Translations under genes and position numbers: made by a program
In this document: piece by piece, positions 1 to 6,959 of the stretch
How the letters are laid out: each line of letters opens with the position of its first letter
How positions within the stretch are numbered: position 1 is the first letter of the stretch
From: Gammaproteobacteria bacterium
GTDB lineage: Bacteria > Pseudomonadota > Gammaproteobacteria > UBA9214
Assembly (NCBI GenBank): GCA_030599705.1
Contig: JAUVNM010000086.1
Location: 1-7,313 of the forward strand
Reading direction: 5' to 3'
DNA: 7,313 bases
Notes under the pieces: model-generated
Told to the model about the DNA's origin: nothing
The model's database searches: none
Seen by the model: the letters and a program-made list of their open reading frames with translations, nothing else

Positions 1-831
1 CGTGTTGACCTCGATGAACCAGGGCTGCCCGGCGGCATCGAGCATGAAATCCACCCGGCCCCAGCCGCTGGCGCCGGTCACCCTGAATGCCGCGAGTGCC
101 TGTTCCCGGAGTTGCCGCTCGCGGTCTTCCTCAAGGCCGCAGGGACTCAGGTAGCGCGTGGTAGCGGCCTGGTACTTGGCCGCGTAGTCGTAGAACGTAT
201 TCGGGGTCTCCAGCCGGATCAGCGGCAGCGCCTCCGCCGCAAGGATGCCGGCCGTGTACTCGACCCCTTCGATGCATTGCTCGGCCAGTACGTCCGCGTC
301 GTAGCGCAATGCCAGCTGCCAGGCGGCCGGCAACTCCGCCGGCGTCTCTACCCGGCTGATGCCAAGGCTGGAACCTTCACGCGACGGTTTGACGATCACC
401 GGATACCCGGGTTTGTCCTGCACGGCGTCGAGATCGGCCGCGTCGCGCAGCATGCTGAACGCCGGCGTCGGAATGCCTGCACTGTCCCAGACTTGCTTGG
501 TCCTGAGCTTGTCCATGGCCAGCGCGGATCCGAGCACCCCGCTCCCGGTATAGGGCAACCCCAGCACATCGAGCAGCCCCTGCATGACCCCGTCTTCACC
601 ACCGCGCCCGTGCAGGGCAATAAACACCCGCGCATAACCGCCAGTGGCAAGCTCGGCAACCAGCCCCCGGTCAGCGGCATCGAGGCCGTGGGCATCGATG
701 CCGGCCGCCTGCAGTGCCTGGAGGACCGCGGTGCCGCTTTGCAGCGAGATCGTGCGCTCGGCCGAGTGCCCGCCCATCAGCACAGCCACCTTGCCGAAAT
801 CATGGCCAGGGGCGGCTCCCGGATTACTCAT
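1..831 (-). CDS. ddl: D-alanine--D-alanine ligase (partial, 3' end outside window)
   Basis: Cytoplasmic ATP-grasp ligase joining two D-alanines to make the dipeptide that MurF adds to the UDP-MurNAc tripeptide. The frame is open from the ATG at 831 to the window edge, giving 277 codons and ending in EVNT. By comparison with E. coli DdlB (about 306 residues), roughly 35 C-terminal residues are missing. Visible motifs: MGGHSAERTISLQSG (19-33, with Glu25 as the conserved catalytic Glu), HGRGGEDG (74-81), the ATP-binding VKPSREGSSLG (147-157), YDYAAKY (214-220), and Mg ligands Asp261, Glu274 and Asn276, whose spacing equals that of E. coli Asp257/Glu270/Asn272. The Tyr of the AKY motif is what D-Ala-D-Ala ligases carry, unlike VanA-type D-Ala-D-Lac enzymes. 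The start ATG lies inside the end of murB (8-base overlap). GGGA at 842-839, 7 bases before the ATG, is a modest ribosome site. No frame damage is seen. The symbol could equally be ddlB. Confidence 0.97.
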   Translation of the reverse strand, partial: MSNPGAAPGHDFGKVAVLMGGHSAERTISLQSGTAVLQALQAAGIDAHGLDAADRGLVAELATGGYARVFIALHGRGGEDGVMQGLLDVLGLPYTGSGVLGSALAMDKLRTKQVWDSAGIPTPAFSMLRDAADLDAVQDKPGYPVIVKPSREGSSLGISRVETPAELPAAWQLALRYDADVLAEQCIEGVEYTAGILAAEALPLIRLETPNTFYDYAAKYQAATTRYLSPCGLEEDRERQLREQALAAFRVTGASGWGRVDFMLDAAGQPWFIEVNT

Positions 832-1741
832 GACCCGGTCCCGCCGGCGGATCACCGATAATGCACACTTCCGGCTCGAGGCGGATGCTGAACTGCTGCT
901 CGACCGTCCCCTGCACCTGGTTGATAAGCATTTCAATATCGGCCGCGGTGGCCGACCCGGTATTGACAATGAAATTGGCGTGCTGCTCCGATACCTGCGC
1001 AGCGCCGACCGTGGCGCCCTTGAGTCCGGCGGCTTCGATCAACCGCGCGGCATGATCACCGGGTGGATTGCGGAACACCGAGCCGCAGCTGGATTGCTGC
1101 GTTGGTTGCGTTGCATTGCGGCGCGCCAGCAGCTCGCGGATGTTTTCCTGCGCGGCCTGACCCGCGCCGTGCCCGAGTCGCAGCTGAGCTGCCACGTACC
1201 ATTCATTGGCCGGTCCCTGCACGTTGCGGTAACCAATGCGGTATTCCGCCGGATGGCGGGTATGCAGGATCCCCTGGCGGTCCACGGTTTCAACGGCCTC
1301 GACATGCGGCCAGGTTTGACCGCCGAAGGCGCCGGCATTCATGGCCAGGGCACCACCGATGGTGCCGGGAATACCGGCGAGAAATTCAAGGCCGGTAAAA
1401 CCGGCCGTCGCGGTCATGCGCGCCACCTTGCTGCAGGTGACCCCGCTAGCGGCGCGCAGCAGGTCGTCCGCCAGCCACTGCGTCGTCGACAGTGCGCCGA
1501 AGGTAGCAATCACCGTCCCCGGAAACCCGCCGTCGCGCACCAGCAGGTTGCTGCCCAGGCCCAGCCACAACAGTGGCTCGTCGGGGTCCAGCCCGGCCAG
1601 AAACGCACACAGGTCGTCGACATCCGCGGGCTGGTAGAAATAGCGCGCACTGCCGCCGGCACGCCAGCTGGAATGTGCCGCCATCGACTCGTGGTGACGC
1701 AATTCGCCGTTCCGGCCCGCTGTCCTGTCGGCAGCCATCAT
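824..1741 (-). CDS. murB: UDP-N-acetylmuramate dehydrogenase (UDP-N-acetylenolpyruvoylglucosamine reductase)
   Basis: FAD-dependent, NADPH-using cytoplasmic enzyme that reduces UDP-GlcNAc-enolpyruvate to UDP-MurNAc, the step before MurC. 305 residues. The FAD-binding part shows WRAGGSARYF (26-35), GLGSNLLVRDGGF (61-73) and GIPGTIGGALAMNAGAFGG (123-141). The substrate domain shows IGYR with Arg172 (E. coli Arg159), CGSVFRNP with the proton-donor Ser221 (E. coli Ser229), and LEPEV (288-292) with the conserved catalytic Glu. Arg172 to Ser221 spans 49 residues against about 70 in E. coli MurB, so the Tyr-loop insertion of type I enzymes is absent. With the short length, this points to a type II MurB. 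The start at 1741 overlaps the murC stop by four bases (ATGA). The N-terminal ELRHHESMAAHSSWRAGG run resembles the usual type II N-terminus, so the first ATG is preferred to Met2 or Met20. It ends in TAA inside the start of ddl. Confidence 0.97.
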   Translation of the reverse strand: MMAADRTAGRNGELRHHESMAAHSSWRAGGSARYFYQPADVDDLCAFLAGLDPDEPLLWLGLGSNLLVRDGGFPGTVIATFGALSTTQWLADDLLRAASGVTCSKVARMTATAGFTGLEFLAGIPGTIGGALAMNAGAFGGQTWPHVEAVETVDRQGILHTRHPAEYRIGYRNVQGPANEWYVAAQLRLGHGAGQAAQENIRELLARRNATQPTQQSSCGSVFRNPPGDHAARLIEAAGLKGATVGAAQVSEQHANFIVNTGSATAADIEMLINQVQGTVEQQFSIRLEPEVCIIGDPPAGPGHE

Positions 1742-3183
1742 GCGCCTGCCCCCGCCACGCGCAGGTCATCCGGCAAACCGGCGGCGACGGCGCCGATATC
1801 ACCGGCGCCCAGTGTCAACACGATATCCCCGTCCTGCAGTATGTCCGGCAGCACCGCCGGCAGGTCCTTGATGGATTCCACGAACACCGGGTCCAGCTGG
1901 CCGCGCGTGCGGATCCCCCGGCACAATGCGCGGCCGTCGGCGCCGCTGATCGGGCTCTCGCCGGCGCCATACACCTCGCCAAGCAGCAGCACGTCTGCAG
2001 CGGACAGGACCTGGATAAAGTCGTCGAACAGGTCGCGGGTGCGCGTGTAACGGTGCGGCTGGAACACCACCACCAGGCGGCGTCCCGGCCAGCCCTGGCG
2101 GACCGCCTCCAGGGTCGGCGCGATCTCGCGCGGATGGTGGGCATAGTCGTCGATCAGCAGCACGCGGCCGCTGGCAGTCGGCACTTCTCCGGCCACGTGC
2201 AGGCGCCGGCCGATCCCCTGGAACCCGGCCAGCCCCTGCTGGATGGCCGCATCCGGCACGCCCAACTCGGTGGCCACGGCAATCGCGGCCAGGGCATTCA
2301 GTACATTGTGACGTCCCGGCATGTTCAGGATCACCGGCAGCTCGTCATGTCCCGCACGCCGGACCGTGAAGCGGGTCTGCATGCCCTGCTGCTGCAGGTT
2401 GCCGGCCTGTACATCCGCAGCGGTCTCGATGCCGTAGGTAATCACCGGCCGGGTGACCTCGGCGAGCACGTTGCGTACCTCCGGGTCGTCCAGGCACATC
2501 ACGGCGACCCCGTAAAACGGCAAGTGATGCAGGAATTCGATAAAGGTCTGGCGCAGGCGTTCGAAATCACCCCCGTAGGTCGGCAGGTGATCGGCATCGA
2601 TGTTCGTTACCACGGCCATGGATGGCTGCAGGTACAGGAACGAGGCGTCGCTCTCATCCGCCTCGGCCACGAGGTAGTGGCCGTCACCGAGCTGCGCATG
2701 ACTGGCGGCACTGTTGAGCAGCCCGCCGATCACGAAGGTCGGATCGAGACCGCCGCCGGCCAGCAGGCTGGCGATCAGGCTGGTCGTGGTGGTCTTGCCA
2801 TGGGTCCCGGCCACCCCGATGCCGTAACGAAAGCGCATCAGTTCGGCGAGCATCTCCGCACGCGGCACCACCGGGATACGCTGCTCGCGGGCGGCCTGCA
2901 CCTCGGGGTTGTCCGCAGCGACGGCCGTGGACACCACCACGGCATCGCAATCGGCCACGTGAGCGGCCGCATGGCCGATGGCGACTTTCACGCCCAGTGT
3001 TACCAACCGGCGCGTGACCGCGTTTTCCCGCAGGTCGGAACCGCTGACGCTATAACCCAGGTTGTGCAGCACCTCGGCGATACCGCCCATGCCGGCGCCA
3101 CCGGCACCGACGAAGTGGATCCGGCGTACCCGGCCCATACCCTGGGGCTGGACCACGGCGCCGGGACGTGCGGGCAGGCTCAT
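1738..3183 (-). CDS. murC: UDP-N-acetylmuramate--L-alanine ligase
   Basis: First of the cytoplasmic Mur amino acid ligases. It uses ATP to add L-Ala to UDP-MurNAc, the product of MurB encoded next door. 481 residues, close to E. coli MurC (491). The N-terminal Rossmann-like domain starts RRIHFVGAGGAGMGGIAEVL (20-39). The central ATPase domain has P-loop AGTHGKTTTT (125-134), EADESDASF (174-182) and TNIDADHLPTYGGDFE (193-208). Further on are PGRHNVLNALA (289-299), and the C-terminal domain has DDYAHHP (345-351) and FQPHRYTRTRDLFDDF (374-389). The reading frame extends 31 codons further upstream, but the ATG at 3183 overlaps the murG stop as ATGA, has GGGG 7 bases before it, and puts the internal Met16 exactly where E. 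coli MurC has one. That start is therefore chosen. All catalytic motifs are intact. Confidence 0.98.
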   Translation of the reverse strand: MSLPARPGAVVQPQGMGRVRRIHFVGAGGAGMGGIAEVLHNLGYSVSGSDLRENAVTRRLVTLGVKVAIGHAAAHVADCDAVVVSTAVAADNPEVQAAREQRIPVVPRAEMLAELMRFRYGIGVAGTHGKTTTTSLIASLLAGGGLDPTFVIGGLLNSAASHAQLGDGHYLVAEADESDASFLYLQPSMAVVTNIDADHLPTYGGDFERLRQTFIEFLHHLPFYGVAVMCLDDPEVRNVLAEVTRPVITYGIETAADVQAGNLQQQGMQTRFTVRRAGHDELPVILNMPGRHNVLNALAAIAVATELGVPDAAIQQGLAGFQGIGRRLHVAGEVPTASGRVLLIDDYAHHPREIAPTLEAVRQGWPGRRLVVVFQPHRYTRTRDLFDDFIQVLSAADVLLLGEVYGAGESPISGADGRALCRGIRTRGQLDPVFVESIKDLPAVLPDILQDGDIVLTLGAGDIGAVAAGLPDDLRVAGAGA

Positions 3184-4295
3184 GCGGCAACCCCAACCGT
3201 GTAGCCACCCGCCTCGAGACACAGGCCGGCGACCTGCCGGGCGGCATCCGGCCGCGCCAGGGTGCGCGCCGCGCATCCCATCTCCAGCAAGGCATCACGC
3301 CGGCCGCCAAAGCGCGCCAGTAGCGCTGCCAGGGATGCGGCGCTGAATTCGGTCTGCGGCACCAGGATGGCCGCACCGGCCGTGACCAGGTAGTTCGCGT
3401 TGGCGGTCTGGTGATCATCAACGGCATACGGAAACGGCACCAGCACCGATGCCACGCCGGCCGCCGCCAGCTCGGCAACCGTCAGTGCGCCCGCCCGGCA
3501 CACCACGAGGTCTGCCCAGGCATAGGCGGCCGCCATATCCTGTATGAAGGCCTCCACCCGGGCATGGTTCACGACACCCCGGTAGCCGGCCTGCACGGCC
3601 TCGAGGCCGGCCACCCCGGTCTGGTGATAAATCTGTGGGCGCGTGCTTTCCGGCAACCGTCCAAGTGCCTGCGGCACGGTCTCGTTCAACACCTGCGCCC
3701 CCAGGCTGCCGCCGACGACCAGCAGGCGCAGCGTATCGGTACGCTCCGCAAAGCGCTGTTCCGGGGCCGGCACTGCGCTGATCCCGGCACGCACCGGGTT
3801 GCCGGTGGGCACGGCGTGACGCGCTGCCGGCAGGCTGCCCGGGAAACCCTCCATGACACGGCATGCCAGTGGCGCCAGCAGGCGGTTGGTCCTCCCCGGG
3901 ATGGCGTTCTGTTCGTGGATCAACAACGGCCGCCGCAACAGCCACGCCGTCACGCCTCCCGGCCCGGCCACAAACCCACCCATGCCGAGTACCGCCGCCG
4001 GTCGCAGACGCAGAAACACAATCAGCGTCTGCCACAAGGCCAGGGCGAGCATCAGCGGCGCCAGCAATTTTCGCAACAGGCCCTTGCCACGCAGTGCCGA
4101 TACCCGGATGGTCGACAACGGATACCCGGCCTCCGGAATCACCCGTGCCTCCAGGCCCTGCCGGGTCCCGAGCCAGGAAACCGGGACACCCAGCGCCGTG
4201 AGTTCCTGCGCCACGGCAAGTGCGGGAAACACGTGACCGCCGGTTCCGCCCGCCATGATCAGCACCGGCCTGCGGTTGTCGCCAGCCGTCGTCAT
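3180..4295 (-). CDS. murG: UDP-GlcNAc--lipid I N-acetylglucosaminyltransferase (lipid II synthase)
   Basis: Peripheral inner-membrane GT-B (family GT28) glycosyltransferase that moves GlcNAc from UDP-GlcNAc onto lipid I made by MraY, giving lipid II for FtsW and the PBPs. 371 residues, normal for MurG. The N-terminal domain has glycine loop 1 AGGTGGHVFPALA (15-27), glycine loop 2 GMGGFVAGPGG (104-114), HEQNAIPG (127-134) and GNPVR (165-169). The C-terminal donor domain has glycine loop 3 GGSLGAQVLN (195-204) and CRAGALTVAELAAAG (266-280), carrying the Glu that binds the GlcNAc hydroxyls, followed by PFPYAVDDHQTANA (287-300). Helices around 72-98 are rich in Leu and basic residues, as in the membrane-facing patch of the family. 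The frame is open 204 codons further upstream inside ftsW, but the ATG at 4295 overlaps the ftsW stop (ATGA) and has GGAG 9 bases before it. It ends in TGA overlapping the murC start. Confidence 0.98.
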   Translation of the reverse strand: MTTAGDNRRPVLIMAGGTGGHVFPALAVAQELTALGVPVSWLGTRQGLEARVIPEAGYPLSTIRVSALRGKGLLRKLLAPLMLALALWQTLIVFLRLRPAAVLGMGGFVAGPGGVTAWLLRRPLLIHEQNAIPGRTNRLLAPLACRVMEGFPGSLPAARHAVPTGNPVRAGISAVPAPEQRFAERTDTLRLLVVGGSLGAQVLNETVPQALGRLPESTRPQIYHQTGVAGLEAVQAGYRGVVNHARVEAFIQDMAAAYAWADLVVCRAGALTVAELAAAGVASVLVPFPYAVDDHQTANANYLVTAGAAILVPQTEFSAASLAALLARFGGRRDALLEMGCAARTLARPDAARQVAGLCLEAGGYTVGVAA

Positions 4296-5500
4296 GTCGC
4301 TGTTCTCCGGCGTTTTGCCCGCGCCGCCCCGCTCGCGGACAATCCCTCGACGGTACAGCGGGTCTCGAAATCGACCCGCAGCAACAGGGCTATGGCGGCA
4401 CACATCACCACCATGCTGGAACCGCCATAACTCATCAGTGGCAGGGTCAGTCCCTTGGTCGGCAACAGACCCATGTTGACGCCCATGTTGATGAAGGCCT
4501 GCATGCCGAACCAGATGCCGATCCCCCAGGCCAGCAGGGCCGCAAAGGCATTGCCGGCCTTCTCTGCCGTTGCCGCAATGACGAAGGCGCGCCACACCAC
4601 CAGCACATACAGCGCCATCACCGTGAACACACCGAACAGCCCGAGCTCCTCCGCGAGTACCGCGAACACGAAGTCGGTATGCGCCTCCGGCAGGTAGAAC
4701 AGTTTCTGGATACTCGCGCCGAGGCCCACGCCGAACCATTCGCCGCGACCGATGGCAATCAATGACTGGGTCAACTGAAAACCGCTGTCGAAAGGATCCG
4801 CCCACGGATTCAGGAAGGTCGTCAGGCGTTCCATGCGGTACGGCGATGACACCGCGAGCCCGGCCAGCGATACGCCGGCCAGCCCGAGCATGCCGCTGAA
4901 CTGCCACAGCCGGACACCGGCAATAAAGATCATCCCCATGGCGGTCGCGACCAGCACCACCGTGGCCCCGAAATCCGGCTCCAGCAGCAACAGCAGGGCG
5001 GCCAGCACCAGAATGGCCAGCGGCTTGATAAAACCGGAGAGCCGGGTGCGGACCTCTTCCCCGTGACGCGCCAGGTAACTCGCCAGGTAGACCAGGATCA
5101 TCAGCTTCGCCGGCTCGGACACCTGCAGGTTGAACAGCCCGGTATTGAGCCAGCGCACACTGCCGTTCACCTGGTGCCCGACACCCGGGATAATGACCGC
5201 CACCAGCAGGGCCAGCGCACCGGCCAGCAATACCACCCCGGCCTGTTCCAGCAGGGCCAGCCGCACCCGGAACAGCAGCAGGGCGCCGCCGATACCGATC
5301 GCGATATACACCGACTGGCGGATAGCGTAGTAAAACGGCTGTCCCAGTTCCCGGTCGGCCAGGGTAATGGAGGCCGATGACACCATGACCAGGCCGAGTG
5401 CTGTCAGCCCCAGTGCCCCGAACAGCAGCAGGTAATCAAGCCGCGGAATGCGCGCACCGCGGACCGTGCTTGAGCGCGCCTGGCTGACGGCTGCCATCAT
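4292..5500 (-). CDS. ftsW: Septal peptidoglycan glycosyltransferase FtsW (SEDS family)
   Basis: Polytopic inner-membrane SEDS protein that polymerises lipid II at the division septum together with its transpeptidase partner FtsI (PBP3, not in this window). 402 residues, against 414 in E. coli. About ten hydrophobic segments are visible, from LDYLLLFGALGLTALGLVMV (21-40) to the segment after SYGGSSM (357-363). SEDS signatures: WLNTGLFNLQVSEPAKL (117-133), LLEPDFGA (172-179), the periplasmic loop PEAHTDFVFAVLAEELG (271-287) with the catalytic Asp276, and the C-terminal LPLMSYGGSSM. FtsW and RodA share these motifs. The dcw location between murD and murG, and the short Lys/Arg-rich C-terminal tail (AKRRR near 394), favour FtsW. 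The start ATG overlaps the murD stop by four bases, with GGGAG 8 bases upstream. A second ATG follows immediately at 5497 and would shorten the protein by one residue. Confidence 0.98.
   Translation of the reverse strand: MMAAVSQARSSTVRGARIPRLDYLLLFGALGLTALGLVMVSSASITLADRELGQPFYYAIRQSVYIAIGIGGALLLFRVRLALLEQAGVVLLAGALALLVAVIIPGVGHQVNGSVRWLNTGLFNLQVSEPAKLMILVYLASYLARHGEEVRTRLSGFIKPLAILVLAALLLLLEPDFGATVVLVATAMGMIFIAGVRLWQFSGMLGLAGVSLAGLAVSSPYRMERLTTFLNPWADPFDSGFQLTQSLIAIGRGEWFGVGLGASIQKLFYLPEAHTDFVFAVLAEELGLFGVFTVMALYVLVVWRAFVIAATAEKAGNAFAALLAWGIGIWFGMQAFINMGVNMGLLPTKGLTLPLMSYGGSSMVVMCAAIALLLRVDFETRCTVEGLSASGAARAKRRRTAT
4305..4308 (-). promoter_or_regulatory. Ribosome binding site of murG
   Basis: GGAG, read on the minus strand, lies 9 bases before the ATG at 4295, inside the end of ftsW. 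With the ATGA overlap, it fixes the murG start against the longer open frame upstream. Confidence 0.75.
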
Positions 5501-6873
5501 GCGTCGAGCTCCCGCACCGCGGCAACAAAGACATCACCACGCTCCTGAAAATCACGGAACATGTCGGTACTCGCACAGGCCGGTGACAGCAGCACCGCAT
5601 CACCCGGTTGCGCCATGCCGGCCGCCAGCCCGACGGCCTGCGCCATGGCGTCCGCCCGCGCGACCGGCAGGGTTCCGGTCAACAACGCCTGCAGTTCAGC
5701 GGCGGCCTTGCCCATCAGCACGGCCCCGCGGCCCTTGCGCTGCAGGGCCGCCACCAGGGGCGACAGGTCCGCATCCTTGGCATCACCCCCGGCAATCAAC
5801 ACGACCTTGCCCTCGATACCATCGATGGCGGCCAGCGTGGCGCCGACATTGGTGCCCTTGGAATCGTTGTACCAGCTAACCCCGTCCCGCACGGTGATGC
5901 GCTGCATGCGATGCGGCAAGCCATGGAACTCACGCAGGGCTTCGATCATGGCGTCGCGGGGCAGTCCCAGGGCCGCCCCCAGCGCCAGTGCCGCGAGCGC
6001 ATTGCCGGCATTGTGACGCCCGGACATGCCGATCCCGGCAACCGGCATGATCAGCTCGTCACCGCAGGCCAGCCAACGGCTGCCAGCACTGGCGCGGATG
6101 CCATAGTCCCCCGCTGCCGGGACCTGCTGCGTATAACGGACCTGTGGCCGCTCCGGATCGACCAGCCGGGCCGCCGCCGGGTCATCGGCATTGACGACCT
6201 GCAGGGCGGCATGGCGATAGACCCCCGCCTTGGCCGCCGCGTAGGCCTCGATGTCCGGGTAGCGGTCCAGGTGGTCGGCACTGATATTCAGCACCACGGC
6301 CGCGGCCGGTTGCAGGGAATGCGTCGTTTCCAGCTGAAAACTGGAAAGCTCGAGCAGGTACAGGTCCGGCTCGGTCTCCGCGAGCAGGTCCAGCGCCGGG
6401 GTGCCGATGTTACCGCCGGTACGGACCTGCAACCCGGCACGTTGCGCCATCGCGCTCAGCAGCGTGGTCACAGTGCTCTTGCCGTTGGAGCCGGTAATGG
6501 CAACGACCGGTGCCGCAGCAGCCTGCGCAAACAGTTCGATGTCGCCGATGACCGCGACCCCGCGCGCGCGCGCCGCGGCAATCTGCGGCGTGGCCAGCGC
6601 CACTCCCGGACTGACAATGATTTGCTCGGCACGCTCGAAGGCCGCTGCCTCGAAGCCCCCGAGAAACAGCGCGACATCCGCGGGCAGATCGGCAAGCAGC
6701 GCCTCCAGCCCCGGTGGCTCGGCACGACTGTCCACGATGGCGACCGGCAGGCCGCGCCCGGACAGGTAGCGCGCAACCGACAGCCCGGTCTTGCCCAGAC
6801 CGACCACCAGCGTTCTGTGCACACTGTCAAAATGTTCCTTCATTTCCTGAACCGGGACCACCATGGTTGTCAT
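5497..6873 (-). CDS. murD: UDP-N-acetylmuramoyl-L-alanine--D-glutamate ligase
   Basis: Cytoplasmic Mur ligase adding D-Glu to UDP-MurNAc-L-Ala, the step after MurC. 458 residues as drawn. The N-terminal domain shows TLVVGLGKTGLSVARYL (21-37) and VSPGVALATP (87-96). The ATPase domain has P-loop ITGSNGKSTVTTL (126-138), ELSSFQLETT (175-184), NISADHLDRY (196-205) and Lys215, matching the carbamylated Lys198 of E. coli. Later motifs are GRHNAGNALAALALG (285-299), YNDSKGTNVGATLAAI (335-350) and LLSPACASTDMF (428-439). The start is uncertain. ATGs at 6873, 6864 and 6843 are in frame and none has a good ribosome site. The ATG at 6843 leaves ten residues before LVVGLG, about what E. coli and Pseudomonas MurD have, so it may be the true start (448 residues). 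It is the only gene here not preceded by an overlap, because a REP doublet separates it from mraY. It ends in TGA inside the ftsW start. Confidence 0.97.
   Translation of the reverse strand: MTTMVVPVQEMKEHFDSVHRTLVVGLGKTGLSVARYLSGRGLPVAIVDSRAEPPGLEALLADLPADVALFLGGFEAAAFERAEQIIVSPGVALATPQIAAARARGVAVIGDIELFAQAAAAPVVAITGSNGKSTVTTLLSAMAQRAGLQVRTGGNIGTPALDLLAETEPDLYLLELSSFQLETTHSLQPAAAVVLNISADHLDRYPDIEAYAAAKAGVYRHAALQVVNADDPAAARLVDPERPQVRYTQQVPAAGDYGIRASAGSRWLACGDELIMPVAGIGMSGRHNAGNALAALALGAALGLPRDAMIEALREFHGLPHRMQRITVRDGVSWYNDSKGTNVGATLAAIDGIEGKVVLIAGGDAKDADLSPLVAALQRKGRGAVLMGKAAAELQALLTGTLPVARADAMAQAVGLAAGMAQPGDAVLLSPACASTDMFRDFQERGDVFVAAVRELDA
5509..5513 (-). promoter_or_regulatory. Ribosome binding site of ftsW
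   Basis: GGGAG, read on the minus strand, lies 8 bases before the ATG at 5500, inside the last codons of murD. It favours the first of the two tandem ATG codons (5500 and 5497). Confidence 0.75.
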
Positions 6874-6893
6874 AAATTATTCAATAACCAACG

Positions 6894-6919
6894 GTAGGAG
6901 CGGGCTTGCCCGCGAACGG
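6894..6919 (+). repeat. REP unit, left copy
   Basis: Begins with GTAG at 6894 and contains the hairpin GCGGGC (6900-6905), TT, GCCCGC (6908-6913), followed by GAACGG. It aligns over about 26 bases with the right copy read on the opposite strand, differing at the fifth stem base pair and in a few bases of the tail. Confidence 0.85.
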
Positions 6920-6933
6920 TATGTGGCCAGATC

Positions 6934-6959
6934 CGGTGCGCGGCCAAGGCCGCTCCTAC
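6934..6959 (-). repeat. REP unit, right copy (inverted)
   Basis: Read on the minus strand it begins GTAGGAGCGG at 6959 and contains the hairpin GCGGCC, TT, GGCCGC (6953-6940), followed by GCACCG. A 14-base spacer (6920-6933) lies between this unit and the left copy. Confidence 0.85.

Noticed and set aside
644..2050. 468-codon open frame on the plus strand
   Set aside because: It lies antisense across ddl, murB and murC, three intact genes with full sets of family motifs. Its product is Arg/Ala/Ser/Pro-rich low-complexity sequence with no recognisable domain, typical of shadow frames in GC-rich DNA.
1573..3204. 543-codon open frame on the plus strand, opposite murC
   Set aside because: It is antisense to murC and its His/Gln/Arg-rich product follows from the complement of murC codons. 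No ribosome site or domain supports it.
3184..3276. 31-codon N-terminal extension of MurC
   Set aside because: It overlaps the end of murG, resembles no MurC N-terminus, and the ATG at 3183 has the ATGA overlap and family-length alignment.
3411..4430. 339-codon open frame on the plus strand, opposite murG
   Set aside because: Antisense to murG and the end of ftsW. The product is His/Arg/Gln-rich with no motif.
3180..4907. 575-codon reading of the murG frame, suggesting a fused or extended MurG
   Set aside because: The first 204 codons lie out of frame within the intact ftsW gene. The ATG at 4295, with its ribosome site and ATGA overlap, gives a normal-length MurG.
6327..6347. 7-bp inverted repeat (TTTCCAG / CTGGAAA) inside murD
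   Set aside because: It falls on the codons for the conserved ELSSFQLE motif, so protein conservation explains most of it. It is not near a gene boundary.
5608..6897. 429-codon open frame on the plus strand, opposite murD
   Set aside because: Antisense shadow of murD running into the REP element. The protein is Arg/Gln/Gly-rich with no family motif.
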